Positions 19,001 to 27,595 of a stretch of 64,000 nucleotides of DNA are shown here, piece by piece. The translations under genes were made by a program, and so were the position numbers. Origin of the DNA: CAJQQY01 sp045106765 (lineage in GTDB: Bacteria; Bacteroidota; Bacteroidia; Chitinophagales; Saprospiraceae); contig JBGCFD010000095.1 of assembly GCA_045106765.1 (NCBI GenBank), positions 1-64,000 on the forward strand, given 5' to 3'. Numbering within the stretch: position 1 is the stretch's first letter; every line of letters starts with the position of its first letter. The notes under the pieces were generated by a model. That model was not told where the DNA came from and ran no database searches. It saw only the letters and a list, made by a program, of their open reading frames with translations.

Positions 19001-19315
19001 CTAAATCCCTAACGCATCATAAACCACCACCTTTTCCCAAAGATGTTTACACTCTTCCACAAAAACTAAATGAGGTGGTTCCGTTTGATATTGGTCTTGA
19101 TCATCTTTTGATTCAAAAGAACAAATCAAAGAATAAGTATAAGAATTATCAACTACCTCTCTTGGTGTTTCTGCTGGTTTTCCAATAAATTTAGTTTGTG
19201 CAAATTGAGAAGCATCCATAAATTTCTTCAAAGAAGTTTCAAATAGATTTCGGTCGGATTCACTATCTGGATCTTTAAACCAAAAATAAACGACGTGTAC
19301 AAAGTTGTGATTCAT
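19001..19315 (-). CDS. Dabb (stress-responsive A/B barrel) domain protein
   Basis: The 104-residue cytosolic protein matches the dimeric alpha/beta barrel Dabb family: N-terminal FVHVVYFWFK strand, helix with DRNLFETSLKKFM, then YSLICSFESKDDQDQYQTEPPHLVFVEEC and a closing VYDALGI. Members are usually small dimeric proteins of unclear or stress-linked function; some are enzymes. It is the last gene of an all-minus group, with ~90 bases to the upstream membrane-protein gene. Confidence 0.85.
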   Translation of the reverse strand: MNHNFVHVVYFWFKDPDSESDRNLFETSLKKFMDASQFAQTKFIGKPAETPREVVDNSYTYSLICSFESKDDQDQYQTEPPHLVFVEECKHLWEKVVVYDALGI

Positions 19316-19407
19316 ATTGTTTTTGTTTTATAAAAATTAAGTGCCGCCAATCTATTAAAGATTAACAGCACTTTTATATTTTTTTCAAAAATTCTTCTCG
19401 GAAAAAA

Positions 19408-20208
19408 TCAAAACGCATTCTCCACAAATACCTCTTCCAAAGAATCATCTCTTTTATCTAACTCATGCATCGTAATAGTTGCAGTCACCGCAGCTAGTAA
19501 TGGTGCTAAAAATGCACCAAGTACGGGAAGCAACATTAAGACATAAACCACTATCCCAATTCCAATCGACACTCCAGTATATTGTCGAGTATATTTAAAA
19601 CTCTGCTTGATACTCATATGATAAATTTCATTATAATTATCGATAATTACAAAACCTAAAAAGAAACATTGAATCACAAAATTCACGACAGGTTTTATCA
19701 CCTCTAGACTTAAAAAAGAAAGTCCAACCCCAACCAAAATCGTAGAAAATGTTTCCATGACATAAGCAAATAAAACCACTTTGAACATTCGGACTTGTGC
19801 CTTAATAAATGTATTAAAAGTAGCATCTGCTTTTTCTCCTGTCAATACTTCCAACGTTTTTCGTGCAAAATGGAAAATGACTATTTCCGACAAAATCAAA
19901 ATTGCATACTTAAATCCACTCATTTTAAAAAGATCATAGCCTTCATCTATTGTATTGCTCACTAGATTTCCTAAAGAATTAAAGGAAATTCCTTGCTCCG
20001 ATGTTTGACTAAAAAAATCATTAAACACTCCAGCAAATTTGAGACTCACCAAGATGCCAATAAGTAATAGAAATTTGGTCACCCAACTATAATCCGAAAA
20101 TCCTTTCCACAACTTATTCTTTTGAATAAAAGGTATCACCTCACGATATTTTTTTATCGTAACTATAAAATCTCTTTTGAAAAATTGTAAGGAGGTAATT
20201 AATTCCAT
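19408..20208 (-). CDS. Polytopic membrane protein, EI24/CysZ-like
   Basis: The 266-residue protein has about five to six hydrophobic helices (WVTKFLLLIGILVSLKFAGVF, YAILILSEIVIFHFA, VVLFAYVMETFSTILVGVGL, VNFVIQCFFLGFVII, IGIGIVVYVLMLLPVLGAFLAPLLAAVTA). The segment EIYHMSIKQSFKYTRQ and the terminal LLAAVTATITMHELDKRD resemble the EI24/CysZ fold. That family match is tentative. It is separated by 84 bases from the upstream gene for a membrane-anchored coiled-coil protein and probably shares its transcript. It may be the channel-like or membrane-bound part of that module. Confidence 0.75.
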   Translation of the reverse strand: MELITSLQFFKRDFIVTIKKYREVIPFIQKNKLWKGFSDYSWVTKFLLLIGILVSLKFAGVFNDFFSQTSEQGISFNSLGNLVSNTIDEGYDLFKMSGFKYAILILSEIVIFHFARKTLEVLTGEKADATFNTFIKAQVRMFKVVLFAYVMETFSTILVGVGLSFLSLEVIKPVVNFVIQCFFLGFVIIDNYNEIYHMSIKQSFKYTRQYTGVSIGIGIVVYVLMLLPVLGAFLAPLLAAVTATITMHELDKRDDSLEEVFVENAF

Positions 20209-20292
20209 CGCAATATTTCTTATTAATTAAAACTTGTAAATTGATTGTTATAAGAATGAAGTTGTTTTAGCAATCAACTTATCCATAATTTT

Positions 20293-21318
20293 TTATTCAA
20301 ATAAATTCTTATAATTATTATCAGATGATTCACCATCTTGTCGAGCCTCCGGTCGAGCAATCTCGCTATTCAAATCCAAAGTCTCTGTAGAGGAACCATC
20401 GCCCATCAATAAAATATTACTTCGCTTCTCGTACTCTTCTAACATCTTGATTCCTTCCTCTTCAAATACACCATTTTGCAAATCAATCGAATCCATAAAA
20501 CCAGAAGACATTTCCATAAATCGTTCCATCTCTCCTACTTTATTCGCTACATCATCCGCCACTCTTTCCATTGCCATATCAAACATTGCTCGTTTATCAG
20601 GATCTCCAGAAATGACACTCATCGCCGATTTCATAGCTGAGTGAGAACCTCGAATCGCTTTACGTTCCTGCTTTTTTAATTCCACATTATCAACAGTATC
20701 TTCGATCAGTATCTCAGAATTTTGATACATTTTAGAAAGGATTCGATACAGAATTTGCATCCGATTATGCAATTTATCATACTTCGAATTTACTTCTTTT
20801 AGTCTTGCAGCTTTTCGACTTGACAAAATCATTTGTTTCTCCATTCCTTTTTCTCTCGCCTTGCTCGCCAATTTCATATTCGTATCAATCTCCTTGGCAT
20901 TAGAATCCATGATGGTTTTTAACTTTCGCATTTGACCTTTGAGTGCACCAATTTGTTCACTCATTTTACGAAGGTTACTTTTCAAATCATCTACATAACT
21001 TTCCAAAATTCCAATTGGATCGATGTTGACAAAAACACCTGTCACCTTACGCATCACACTTTTATACATATACCAAATCAGGTTACGCATCTTAGGATCG
21101 AGGATCATATAAAGTACTGCTCCTAAAACTGCGAGGGAAGCTACCAATCCTATAGTCGTAGTAATAAATCCCATAATTGCAGCCATATTAGTTGCAATTC
21201 CGTAACCCGCCAATCCTAAAAAAGCTAATAAAAAAACCGCTCCAGTCATTCCTTCCGGTTTTGACCAAAATGATTTTTTAGTAAATTCACCATTATCGAA
21301 AGGAGCTAAATCTGCCAT
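20293..21318 (-). CDS. Membrane-anchored PspA-like coiled-coil protein
   Basis: The 341-residue protein begins with two hydrophobic helices (~27-72: GAVFLLAFLGLAGYGIATNM and TTIGLVASLAVLGAVLYMIL). A long charged coiled coil follows (~95-250). The segment NIDPIGILESYVDDLKSNLRKMSEQIGALKGQMRKLK and the later VADDVANKVGEMERFMEM are reminiscent of PspA/IM30 (ESCRT-III-like) helices, but PspA itself has no transmembrane hairpin, so homology is a hypothesis. The C terminus is acidic and disordered. It lies between a soluble coiled-coil gene and an EI24-like membrane gene on the same strand. Confidence 0.75.
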   Translation of the reverse strand: MADLAPFDNGEFTKKSFWSKPEGMTGAVFLLAFLGLAGYGIATNMAAIMGFITTTIGLVASLAVLGAVLYMILDPKMRNLIWYMYKSVMRKVTGVFVNIDPIGILESYVDDLKSNLRKMSEQIGALKGQMRKLKTIMDSNAKEIDTNMKLASKAREKGMEKQMILSSRKAARLKEVNSKYDKLHNRMQILYRILSKMYQNSEILIEDTVDNVELKKQERKAIRGSHSAMKSAMSVISGDPDKRAMFDMAMERVADDVANKVGEMERFMEMSSGFMDSIDLQNGVFEEEGIKMLEEYEKRSNILLMGDGSSTETLDLNSEIARPEARQDGESSDNNYKNLFE

Positions 21319-21396
21319 ATTTCTCTTAATTTAATTTTTATAAAAATAAGTTTTGTTCAATTTTTTTTTAGAAAAATCCAGGATCATTTTTTATGA

Positions 21397-21948
21397 TTAA
21401 AGGTTTTCATGAATCCCCTCTATGTCTTTTTCTATTTGATTCATCACACTTTGATGAGCGAATTCAAATTTTTCTTTTGCTTGATTAATTTTCTCCGTCG
21501 CTGCATTAATTTTTTCATCAGCAGTATCAATTGTTTTTTGATGCTTCCCAATGAGGCCTTCTAATTCTCTAATTTGAGTTTTATATTTTTCAATTTGCAC
21601 TTTCAGTTTTTCAACTTCCTCTTTCTTTCCTGCTACATTTTTAGTGATTTGATTTTGCATAGCATCTCCAAATTTCTGCTTCTCTCCGTCCAAAATCTTT
21701 TTGTAATGAGCCGCCGTTTCTAATAGTTTATCTTTAGTCAAACCAACAGTTGCTGCAGTCGCATAAGCTGATTTCATTGAGGTAGCTTCATCCAAATTCA
21801 TTTGAGCCAAAGCTGCCATGGATTGTTTAAATTCGATATAATCAAACCCAGGTAAATTATTTTTTTCCAAAGCATCAGTTAATATAGAAATGCTTTTTTC
21901 ATCCAACAAATGATTTTCTCCAAATAATGATTTAAGGTCTTTTGACAT
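21397..21948 (-). CDS. Soluble coiled-coil protein of unknown function
   Basis: This 183-residue cytosolic protein has no signal peptide. The N-terminal ~85 residues are helical (LLDEKSISILTDALEKNN, MAALAQMNLDEATSMKSAYATAATVG). The rest is an almost continuous coiled coil (VEKLKVQIEKYKTQIRELEG and IDTADEKINAATEKINQAK). No named family is recognised. It is 78 bases upstream of the membrane-anchored PspA-like gene and 16 bases downstream of the TonB-C-domain gene, so it is part of the same operon and may bind the anchored coiled coil. Confidence 0.75.
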   Translation of the reverse strand: MSKDLKSLFGENHLLDEKSISILTDALEKNNLPGFDYIEFKQSMAALAQMNLDEATSMKSAYATAATVGLTKDKLLETAAHYKKILDGEKQKFGDAMQNQITKNVAGKKEEVEKLKVQIEKYKTQIRELEGLIGKHQKTIDTADEKINAATEKINQAKEKFEFAHQSVMNQIEKDIEGIHENL

Positions 21949-21964
21949 TGTATTAATTTGTGTT

Positions 21965-22813
21965 TTATTTAAATTTAAAAGTAATTGTTCCGCATTCTTC
22001 TGGATCTAAACCTTTTGAAAATTTAACTTGCTTCGCAGCCTCTATCGCCATATTCCTAAGTCGCTTATCAAAAGTAGTAGAACCTCTTTGTGTAAATTTA
22101 GCTGTTTTTACATTCCCATCTAAATCTATGCACATTTTAACTACTACCGTTCCTGATTTTGGATTTTGTCCTTTGACCACAGGTGGTTGAACTAAGGTTC
22201 TTCCTTTAAAATTATTTTTTGTAAGTACATTGTTATTAATTGGTTTATCTGCAGCAACTGGTGCGCCAGATCGTTCTGTCATTTGCTCTGTTTTACCAAC
22301 TCTCAAAGGTACGATTGTCGAATATTCTTCAACAATTCCTTCCTCTGGAGGAGCCGAATTTCCCTTTAGATTTTCCTCCGTTTCACCAATATAACTAGTC
22401 GCAATTCCACCGTCCAATTGAAACATCGCAAATTCTAAAATCGCATGGTCATATTTTTCTTTATCATTCAAACTTAGATTTCTCCTTGCATCGTTTTCTG
22501 CCATCCTTTTTAACTCGTTGGATGAATTATTGGTCGGTAATCCTAGATAAACTGGAGATTTAGCATTCATATTTAAAATAACTAAAACTCCCTTCACTTC
22601 AGAATTACCTCTTATCAATGATCGAAATTCAACGCCGTTGGAAGCAGTAAATATTTTTTTGATAGCATACCCTTCTTTTGTTCCATCGAGTCCCATTTCT
22701 TTTTGGTAAGCGTAGCCTTTGGTCAAATATTTATATTCTTCCATCGTCGTCTCACTTTGTGCGAGTAACATGATTGGAAAAAATAATAAAACAAAATTGA
22801 ATAAATATTTCAT
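21965..22813 (-). CDS. Exported protein with TonB C-terminal-like domain
   Basis: The 282-residue product has a cleavable signal peptide (MKYLFNFVLLFFPIMLLAQ) rather than a membrane anchor. The C-terminal ~90 residues (VVKGQNPKSGTVVVKMCIDLDG, then RLRNMAIEAAKQVKFS and a terminal CGTITFKFK) match the TonB-C/AgmX-type fold used by energy transducers and related periplasmic proteins. The N-terminal ~190 residues are unassigned, and no classic TonB proline-rich periplasmic spanner is seen. It is the first gene of the minus-strand group ending at 19408. An envelope link for that module is likely. Confidence 0.8.
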   Translation of the reverse strand: MKYLFNFVLLFFPIMLLAQSETTMEEYKYLTKGYAYQKEMGLDGTKEGYAIKKIFTASNGVEFRSLIRGNSEVKGVLVILNMNAKSPVYLGLPTNNSSNELKRMAENDARRNLSLNDKEKYDHAILEFAMFQLDGGIATSYIGETEENLKGNSAPPEEGIVEEYSTIVPLRVGKTEQMTERSGAPVAADKPINNNVLTKNNFKGRTLVQPPVVKGQNPKSGTVVVKMCIDLDGNVKTAKFTQRGSTTFDKRLRNMAIEAAKQVKFSKGLDPEECGTITFKFK

Positions 22814-23050
22814 ACTTAAATTTTATTGCATTCAATTTGAGTGGGAATAATTCAAATGCGATTATAAAAAACTAGAATTTTAAAGCTACTTGCAGCATTG
22901 TTCGACAAGTGTCCGAAAATAGTCTGCGAATGAAGTTTTAAGATAAGAAAAAAGATTAATAGTTGATCAGTTATCTATGAAATTGGTTAATCAAAGAATC
23001 GGGTGATTGGACATTCCACAAATTTTAATTTTACTTTCCTAATCAACTAA

Positions 23051-25435
23051 TCATAACCAATTCACCGCACTCCCATTTTCCGTTTTCCTCACTTCCAATA
23101 TTTCTGGAAAATGTTCTTTGATTGAATTGATGTGAGAGACGATATAAATCTGTCGATATTGTTCTTTCAAATGATCTAATGCTTTAAGAATTTCGAAGCG
23201 TCTATCCTCATCTTGACTTCCAAAAATCTCATCAAATCCTAAGAAACTTAATCCTTCTTCCGAGCCTGATAATTCAGCAATTGCTCGACTGATTCCAATT
23301 CTCAAACACAAATTCGCCAAATCAACTTCCCCTCCTGAGAACCTCGAAATGGCATAATATTCTCCATCTTCCAATATCTGAAATTCAAAATTTTCATCGA
23401 CCGTTATTCCTTCATATCGTCCTTTAGTTATTTTTTGAAAAAGCTGACTTGAAGTATGTGAAATCGATGGTCGAACTCGCTCCAAAATTTGAGTCTTAAA
23501 AGTTTGGAAAATACCATTTAACTCTTCTAATTGAAAAAATGATGCCTGACTTTCGGCAATCTGATTTTCAATTTTATGATGGGCATCTAACTCTTTTTGA
23601 GTCGCTTGAAACTTGGCTTTCACCTCTTGCCAATGTTGCAAATGTTGTTGCCAAATATTTTGAGCATTCTCTTTTTCAATTTCTAATGCGTCCATTTTTT
23701 GTTGCACTTCCTTGAATTTTTCTGGGGAAAATTTCAATGCTTTGATCGCTTTATTTTGCTCTTTGATAGATTGTTCTCCTTTGGCAATTCTTTCTTTTAA
23801 ATTTTTAATTTCAACTAGAATATTTGATTTCTTAGCAACTTCATTTTCGTCTGATTTGAATTGGATATAAGTATCTTGAAAATCACCAATTGCTTTTTTC
23901 AATTCTAAATGTTGCTTGGAGTCATAATCTATTTTTCCAAAATTTTCAATTTCATTTTTGACGCGTTGTAAGTCATTTTGATTTTCTGTAATTTCTTTTT
24001 CACAATTAGAAATTTGAGAAAATATATTTCGTAAATCATTCAACTCTTTATCAAGTTGGCGAGCCTCTTTTTTCTTAGATAAAAGTTGCTCTTCTAAATT
24101 TTCTAATTGCAAATTAATCTTAGCCAATTCTTCTTTTTCGTATGCTTCAATTTCTTTTTGTAATTTCCCAATTGTTTCATCGTAACTATTAATCAAGGGT
24201 TGTAAACAAGTTGGGCAACTTGCCTCTTTTCCTAGGTTCTCAATATTTGTAACAATACTTTTACGATCTTCAATTCGGCCCTGAATTGTTCCTTTTTTTG
24301 TTCGAAATTTGGCTAAATCTTTTTCGTAAATGTCTTGTTGGGAAATATATTTTTGTAGGACTTCTTTTTTCTCCACACCCATTTTTTTTAAGTCAAAATC
24401 TTTTGGGAAGTCCTTTTTTAAATCTTCCAATTTTGCTTGTAAAGATTTTTGTTGGGTGAACAGCAATTTTTGTTTTTCCAAAAAAGACTTTTGTCCATCG
24501 AATTTTATTCTTGTTTTTTCAAAAATCTCTTCTTGTTTTTTTTGCGCTAAAAATGCTTTGATTTGTGGTTGAATTAATTTTAATTCTTTTTCTAAAACAT
24601 TTAATCTTTCTGACTCTTGGTTACTTTTTTCTACATTTTCTTTTAACCTTAAAACGCCTTCTCCCCATTTTTCTAACTCTAGATTGAGTTGATTAAATTG
24701 ACGACTCAAACCACTTTGTTCATCAAATATTTTTTTAGCTTCTTGGTATTTTTTATTCTTTTTTTCAAAAACTGTTTTAAGTTTCGCTTCTTCTTTTTCT
24801 AATTTCTTAGATTCTTTATCAAGTGTAACTATCTGACTTTCAACGACTTGCAATTCTTCTTCCGTCAATAATAATTTTTGCTGACCTTGCACCTCTTTAC
24901 TTAAAGTATTCCGATCTTCTCGAATTAGTTTTTGAATATCATCTAATTTATCCAAACCAACCATCTTACGAACCATCCGTTTTCGCTCTTCACCTTTGGT
25001 ATTCGAAATGATTCCCAATTCTTTTTGTCCTGAAAAAACGGAACGGGTGAAAGCATCTTTGTCCATGCCTAACAATCGAATTACTTCTTGCGTCACAGGT
25101 TTAGAATCGGTTGCTACCATCTCTTCCATTTGATTGTACAAACCTGCTTTTGGAGCTAATGCCTTACCTCTAAATTCTCGAACGACTCTCCAATTTTTTC
25201 CTTGCACTTCGAAAGTGAGTTGCAAGGAAACAGCTTCTTTTGATTGCACCCAACTTGATTTATAGTGGTTTTTATCTAAAGAGATTGTTCCAAAAAGGCA
25301 AAGTAAAATCGCTTCGAAAACACTCGATTTTCCTGATCCATTTTTACCAACAACACCTACGAGTCCTTCTCGAAAATCTAATTCGAGTTTTCCGTATTGT
25401 TTGAAGTTTTTAAGTTGTAATTTTTTTAAAATCAT
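23051..25435 (-). CDS. sbcC: SbcC/Rad50-like SMC ATPase with zinc hook
   Basis: This is the ATPase subunit of the Mre11-Rad50-type nuclease that processes hairpins and broken ends. The 794-residue length suits a compact Rad50. Visible motifs are Walker A GKNGSGKSS (30-38), two long coiled coils, a zinc hook CPTC near residue ~400, signature FSGGEVDLANL in the last ~110 residues and Walker B LSFLGFDEIFGSQDED. The D-loop/H-loop region ends with IYIVSHINSI. The partner nuclease gene (26360-27502) is upstream on the same strand but separated by ~0.9 kb holding a Y1 transposase and repeats, so co-transcription may be disturbed. Confidence 0.93.
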   Translation of the reverse strand: MILKKLQLKNFKQYGKLELDFREGLVGVVGKNGSGKSSVFEAILLCLFGTISLDKNHYKSSWVQSKEAVSLQLTFEVQGKNWRVVREFRGKALAPKAGLYNQMEEMVATDSKPVTQEVIRLLGMDKDAFTRSVFSGQKELGIISNTKGEERKRMVRKMVGLDKLDDIQKLIREDRNTLSKEVQGQQKLLLTEEELQVVESQIVTLDKESKKLEKEEAKLKTVFEKKNKKYQEAKKIFDEQSGLSRQFNQLNLELEKWGEGVLRLKENVEKSNQESERLNVLEKELKLIQPQIKAFLAQKKQEEIFEKTRIKFDGQKSFLEKQKLLFTQQKSLQAKLEDLKKDFPKDFDLKKMGVEKKEVLQKYISQQDIYEKDLAKFRTKKGTIQGRIEDRKSIVTNIENLGKEASCPTCLQPLINSYDETIGKLQKEIEAYEKEELAKINLQLENLEEQLLSKKKEARQLDKELNDLRNIFSQISNCEKEITENQNDLQRVKNEIENFGKIDYDSKQHLELKKAIGDFQDTYIQFKSDENEVAKKSNILVEIKNLKERIAKGEQSIKEQNKAIKALKFSPEKFKEVQQKMDALEIEKENAQNIWQQHLQHWQEVKAKFQATQKELDAHHKIENQIAESQASFFQLEELNGIFQTFKTQILERVRPSISHTSSQLFQKITKGRYEGITVDENFEFQILEDGEYYAISRFSGGEVDLANLCLRIGISRAIAELSGSEEGLSFLGFDEIFGSQDEDRRFEILKALDHLKEQYRQIYIVSHINSIKEHFPEILEVRKTENGSAVNWL

Positions 25436-25454
25436 TAGACTCTATTTATTTTCT

Positions 25455-25629
25455 AGTCACAGGCCTGCACCCTGTGTTGAAATATTTTGTTCCTTTGGGG
25501 CTTTAGATATTTGTTTACCAAGTGATTTTATAGTTTACTAAAAGCCCCAAAGGGGTATATTATCTCAACACAGGGTGCAGCCCTGTGAAAACCAACCAAT
25601 CAAATCTACAAAGCCCCAACGGGGCGCAA
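25455..25629. repeat. Family A palindromes downstream of the Y1 transposase gene
   Basis: One unit in direct orientation (CACAGGCCTGCACCCTGTG near 25458, then CCTTTGGGG at ~25492) is followed by an inverted unit (AAAAGCCCCAAAGGGG at ~25540, CACAGGGTGCAGCCCTGTG at ~25569) and a partial unit (AAAGCCCCAACGGGGC at ~25609). The same two-hairpin unit recurs in tandem at 26132-26358. The location on both sides of a Y1 transposase suggests REP-type substrates. Confidence 0.85.
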
Positions 25630-25653
25630 TATTAAAATTCAAAATAACAATAA

Positions 25654-26106
25654 CTAATCCCACATATATCTTTCATCATATTCCATTTTGTATTGTTTCA
25701 AAAATGCTTTGTATTCATCTTGAAAAGATTTTTTCTTATGATGCTCTTCTTGATTTTTAATATAGTTTACTACGATACCAACCTCCTTCGGATTTACTGA
25801 AAATGCTGCATACCCATTTTGCCAGTAAAAATTTTGGTATTGATCACCTTTTGTTTTTATCCACTTGGAAGAATGAGATTTTGCTTCTTCTAGTAATTTT
25901 ATTAATGGAATCTTTTTCGAGAGTTCACAAATTATGTGGACATGATCTTCGATTCCTCCTATTTGTAAAACTTTACATTCTAATTTATTACAAATACCCG
26001 CTATGTAGGCGTATAGTTGTTTTTCTATTTTTTTGTCGATAATTGGTTTTCTGTTTTTGGTGCTCCATATTAAATGGATATAGTTTTTCACTAGGGACTG
26101 TGGCAT
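25654..26106 (-). CDS. Y1 (HUH) transposase, IS200/RAYT-like
   Basis: The 150-residue protein is complete and typical in length for Y1 single-strand transposases. The HUH motif is HVH at 55-57 (GIEDHVHIICEL) and the catalytic tyrosine is Y115 (VVNYIKNQEEHH). The start is WSTKNRKPIID-like, and the C terminus (FLKQYKMEYDERYMWD) matches a chromosomal, REP-associated group common in Bacteroidota. It lies between sbcD and sbcC and is flanked on both sides by family A palindromes, with no TnpB. This favours a RAYT-type (repeat-associated) role, but an IS200-like element cannot be excluded. No frameshift is seen. Confidence 0.92.
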   Translation of the reverse strand: MPQSLVKNYIHLIWSTKNRKPIIDKKIEKQLYAYIAGICNKLECKVLQIGGIEDHVHIICELSKKIPLIKLLEEAKSHSSKWIKTKGDQYQNFYWQNGYAAFSVNPKEVGIVVNYIKNQEEHHKKKSFQDEYKAFLKQYKMEYDERYMWD

Positions 26107-26131
26107 TTCGTTTAATTTTAAGAGTGAGGTT

Positions 26132-26358
26132 TATTTTGCCCATTTGGGGCTTTTAGGTCACAGGGCTGCACCCTGTGTTGGTGTATTTTGCCCCTTTGGG
26201 GCTTTTCGTGTTTTTGTTTTTCCTGGTCACAGGGCTGCACCCTGTGTTGATGTGTTTTGCCCCTTTGGGGCTTTTCGTGTTATTTGTTTTTTCTGGTCAC
26301 AGGGCTGCACCCTGTGTTGACGTGTTTTGCCCCTTTGGGGCTTTTCGTGTTATTTGTT
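26132..26358. repeat. Tandem array of family A palindromes upstream of the transposase gene
   Basis: There are three units of 69-70 bases, each with CACAGGGCTGCACCCTGTG (7-bp stem, five-base loop; unit starts 26156, 26225, 26295). Each is followed by GCCCCTTTGGGGC and the tail TTTTCGTGTT. A first partial copy (GCCCATTTGGGGC) starts near 26138. Copies are almost identical, so expansion is recent. This region occupies the whole gap to the sbcD stop. Confidence 0.92.
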
Positions 26359-26359
26359 T

Positions 26360-27502
26360 TTAACGATTTTTGTATTCTCCGTTGTCAAAAATTTCGAAAT
26401 AATAATGTGCTTTTTTTGATAACTCTTCTGCTTTTTCGTCATCATCTATTTTGTCTGAAATAAAACTTTTCATTAGACTTACTAGGCTTTCAGATCTACT
26501 TTGAAATCCTGCTTTTTCGTTTTGTGTAACAATAAACTTACGGTTAATCGAAATATGAACTGGTCCAGAAATCATCGCATAAATTTTACGAGTCGATAAT
26601 TCTACAGACTGAATTGGTTTGAGATCTTCAAGATGAATACTCAACAAGGCATCTTTTAAATCTTCTCGTTCAGTTAATTTTTGTAATTGCATTTCGATTT
26701 CAGCAATTGACTTTTCATTACAATTTTTTATTACTTCGACGATCCAATTTCGAGTAGGAATCGGAACAAATTCAGGCACTACTTTTTTCCCTTTTTCCAA
26801 ATCAATTATACAAAATCCTTTTTCACTTTTAGCTTCTGCTTCGCTCATTCGTTCTGTGGAACCTGAATACCATGCGGTATCTAACTTCCCTACTTTTTGG
26901 AAATTATGCCAATGCCCTAAGGCTACATAATCAAATTTATTCAATAAATCTAGGCGTTCTGGCGGATATAATTTTTCTCCATATTCATCCATCATAAAAG
27001 TTTTCCCAATGGAAGTGTGCAAAAGAATAATATTAAATTTCCCTTCCACCGGTTGAATTTTGTCCATTTCTTCCAATTCAATTATATCATCATTGATGTG
27101 CGGAACACCATGAACAACCAATTCTCCGAACTCAAAAGTCTCATACTTTTGGCTAAAAATGGGAAACACATTTGGAATAGTTTGAAATGCTTTTAAGATT
27201 GGACTGGTAAAAATTGTTTTGGGCGTTTCATGATTTCCAGCAATGACGACAATTGGAATATTTGCTGCTGAAAGTCGAGCTAATTGCTCCAAACCAAAAA
27301 TCATCGGTCGATTAGCAGGAGAAGGTCTATGGTAAAAATCACCGGAGTGGAGGATTAAATCAGGTTGGATTTCTAAAGCAGCATCTACTACTTTTTCAAA
27401 AGCATCATAGACATCTTGTTCTCGTAAATTGATGCCAGAAGAACTGAGTTTATCTAACTCATGATAACCTAGATGGGTGTCGGAAAAGTGAAGTATTTTC
27501 AT
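26360..27502 (-). CDS. sbcD: SbcD/Mre11-like DNA repair exonuclease
   Basis: This is a metallophosphoesterase nuclease that acts with SbcC. I start it at 27502 (MKILHFSDTHLGYHELDKL); the 21 codons upstream are open but not family-like. Metal-binding motifs are all present: FSDTHLG (D8, H10), LHSGDFYHR, VIAGNHETP, LLHTSIG and ALGHWHN. The C-terminal capping domain contains STERMSEAEAKSEKG and RNWIVEVIKN. At 380 residues the length is normal. It should form one complex with the product of 23051-25435, despite the inserted transposase region. Confidence 0.92.
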   Translation of the reverse strand: MKILHFSDTHLGYHELDKLSSSGINLREQDVYDAFEKVVDAALEIQPDLILHSGDFYHRPSPANRPMIFGLEQLARLSAANIPIVVIAGNHETPKTIFTSPILKAFQTIPNVFPIFSQKYETFEFGELVVHGVPHINDDIIELEEMDKIQPVEGKFNIILLHTSIGKTFMMDEYGEKLYPPERLDLLNKFDYVALGHWHNFQKVGKLDTAWYSGSTERMSEAEAKSEKGFCIIDLEKGKKVVPEFVPIPTRNWIVEVIKNCNEKSIAEIEMQLQKLTEREDLKDALLSIHLEDLKPIQSVELSTRKIYAMISGPVHISINRKFIVTQNEKAGFQSRSESLVSLMKSFISDKIDDDEKAEELSKKAHYYFEIFDNGEYKNR

Positions 27503-27519
27503 ATCCGACAAATATATAA

Positions 27520-27590
27520 TTTTGAATGTTGAATGATGAATTTTGACTGCGCATTTTATACACATTCAAAACTCATCCTTCAACATTTTA
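27520..27590. repeat. Imperfect palindrome, family E
   Basis: The arms TTTTGAATGTTGAATGATGA (27520 onward) and ACTCATCCTTCAACATTTTA (ending 27590) are near-complements around a ~17-base spacer. It fills the gap between the GIN-domain gene and sbcD on the minus strand. Related word-like inverted repeats occur near 8661, 37000 and 40864. Confidence 0.6.
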
Positions 27591-27595
27591 AATTA

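Noticed and set aside
18952..19188. + strand ORF after the repeat surface protein
   Set aside because: It runs through a terminator hairpin and is antisense to the Dabb gene.
26132..26358. Possible CRISPR array
   Set aside because: The units are contiguous 69-70-base tandem copies with no unique spacers, and there are no cas genes nearby.
26175..26463. Two overlapping + strand ORFs with repeated APLGLF/LHPVL peptides
   Set aside because: They are read through the tandem family A palindromes; the peptide repeats simply reflect the DNA repeat, and the frames run into sbcD on the other strand.
23051..27502. SbcC/SbcD-like pair as a defence nuclease system
   Set aside because: Both proteins match the housekeeping SbcCD/Mre11-Rad50 repair pair with no extra effector; only the inserted transposase is unusual.
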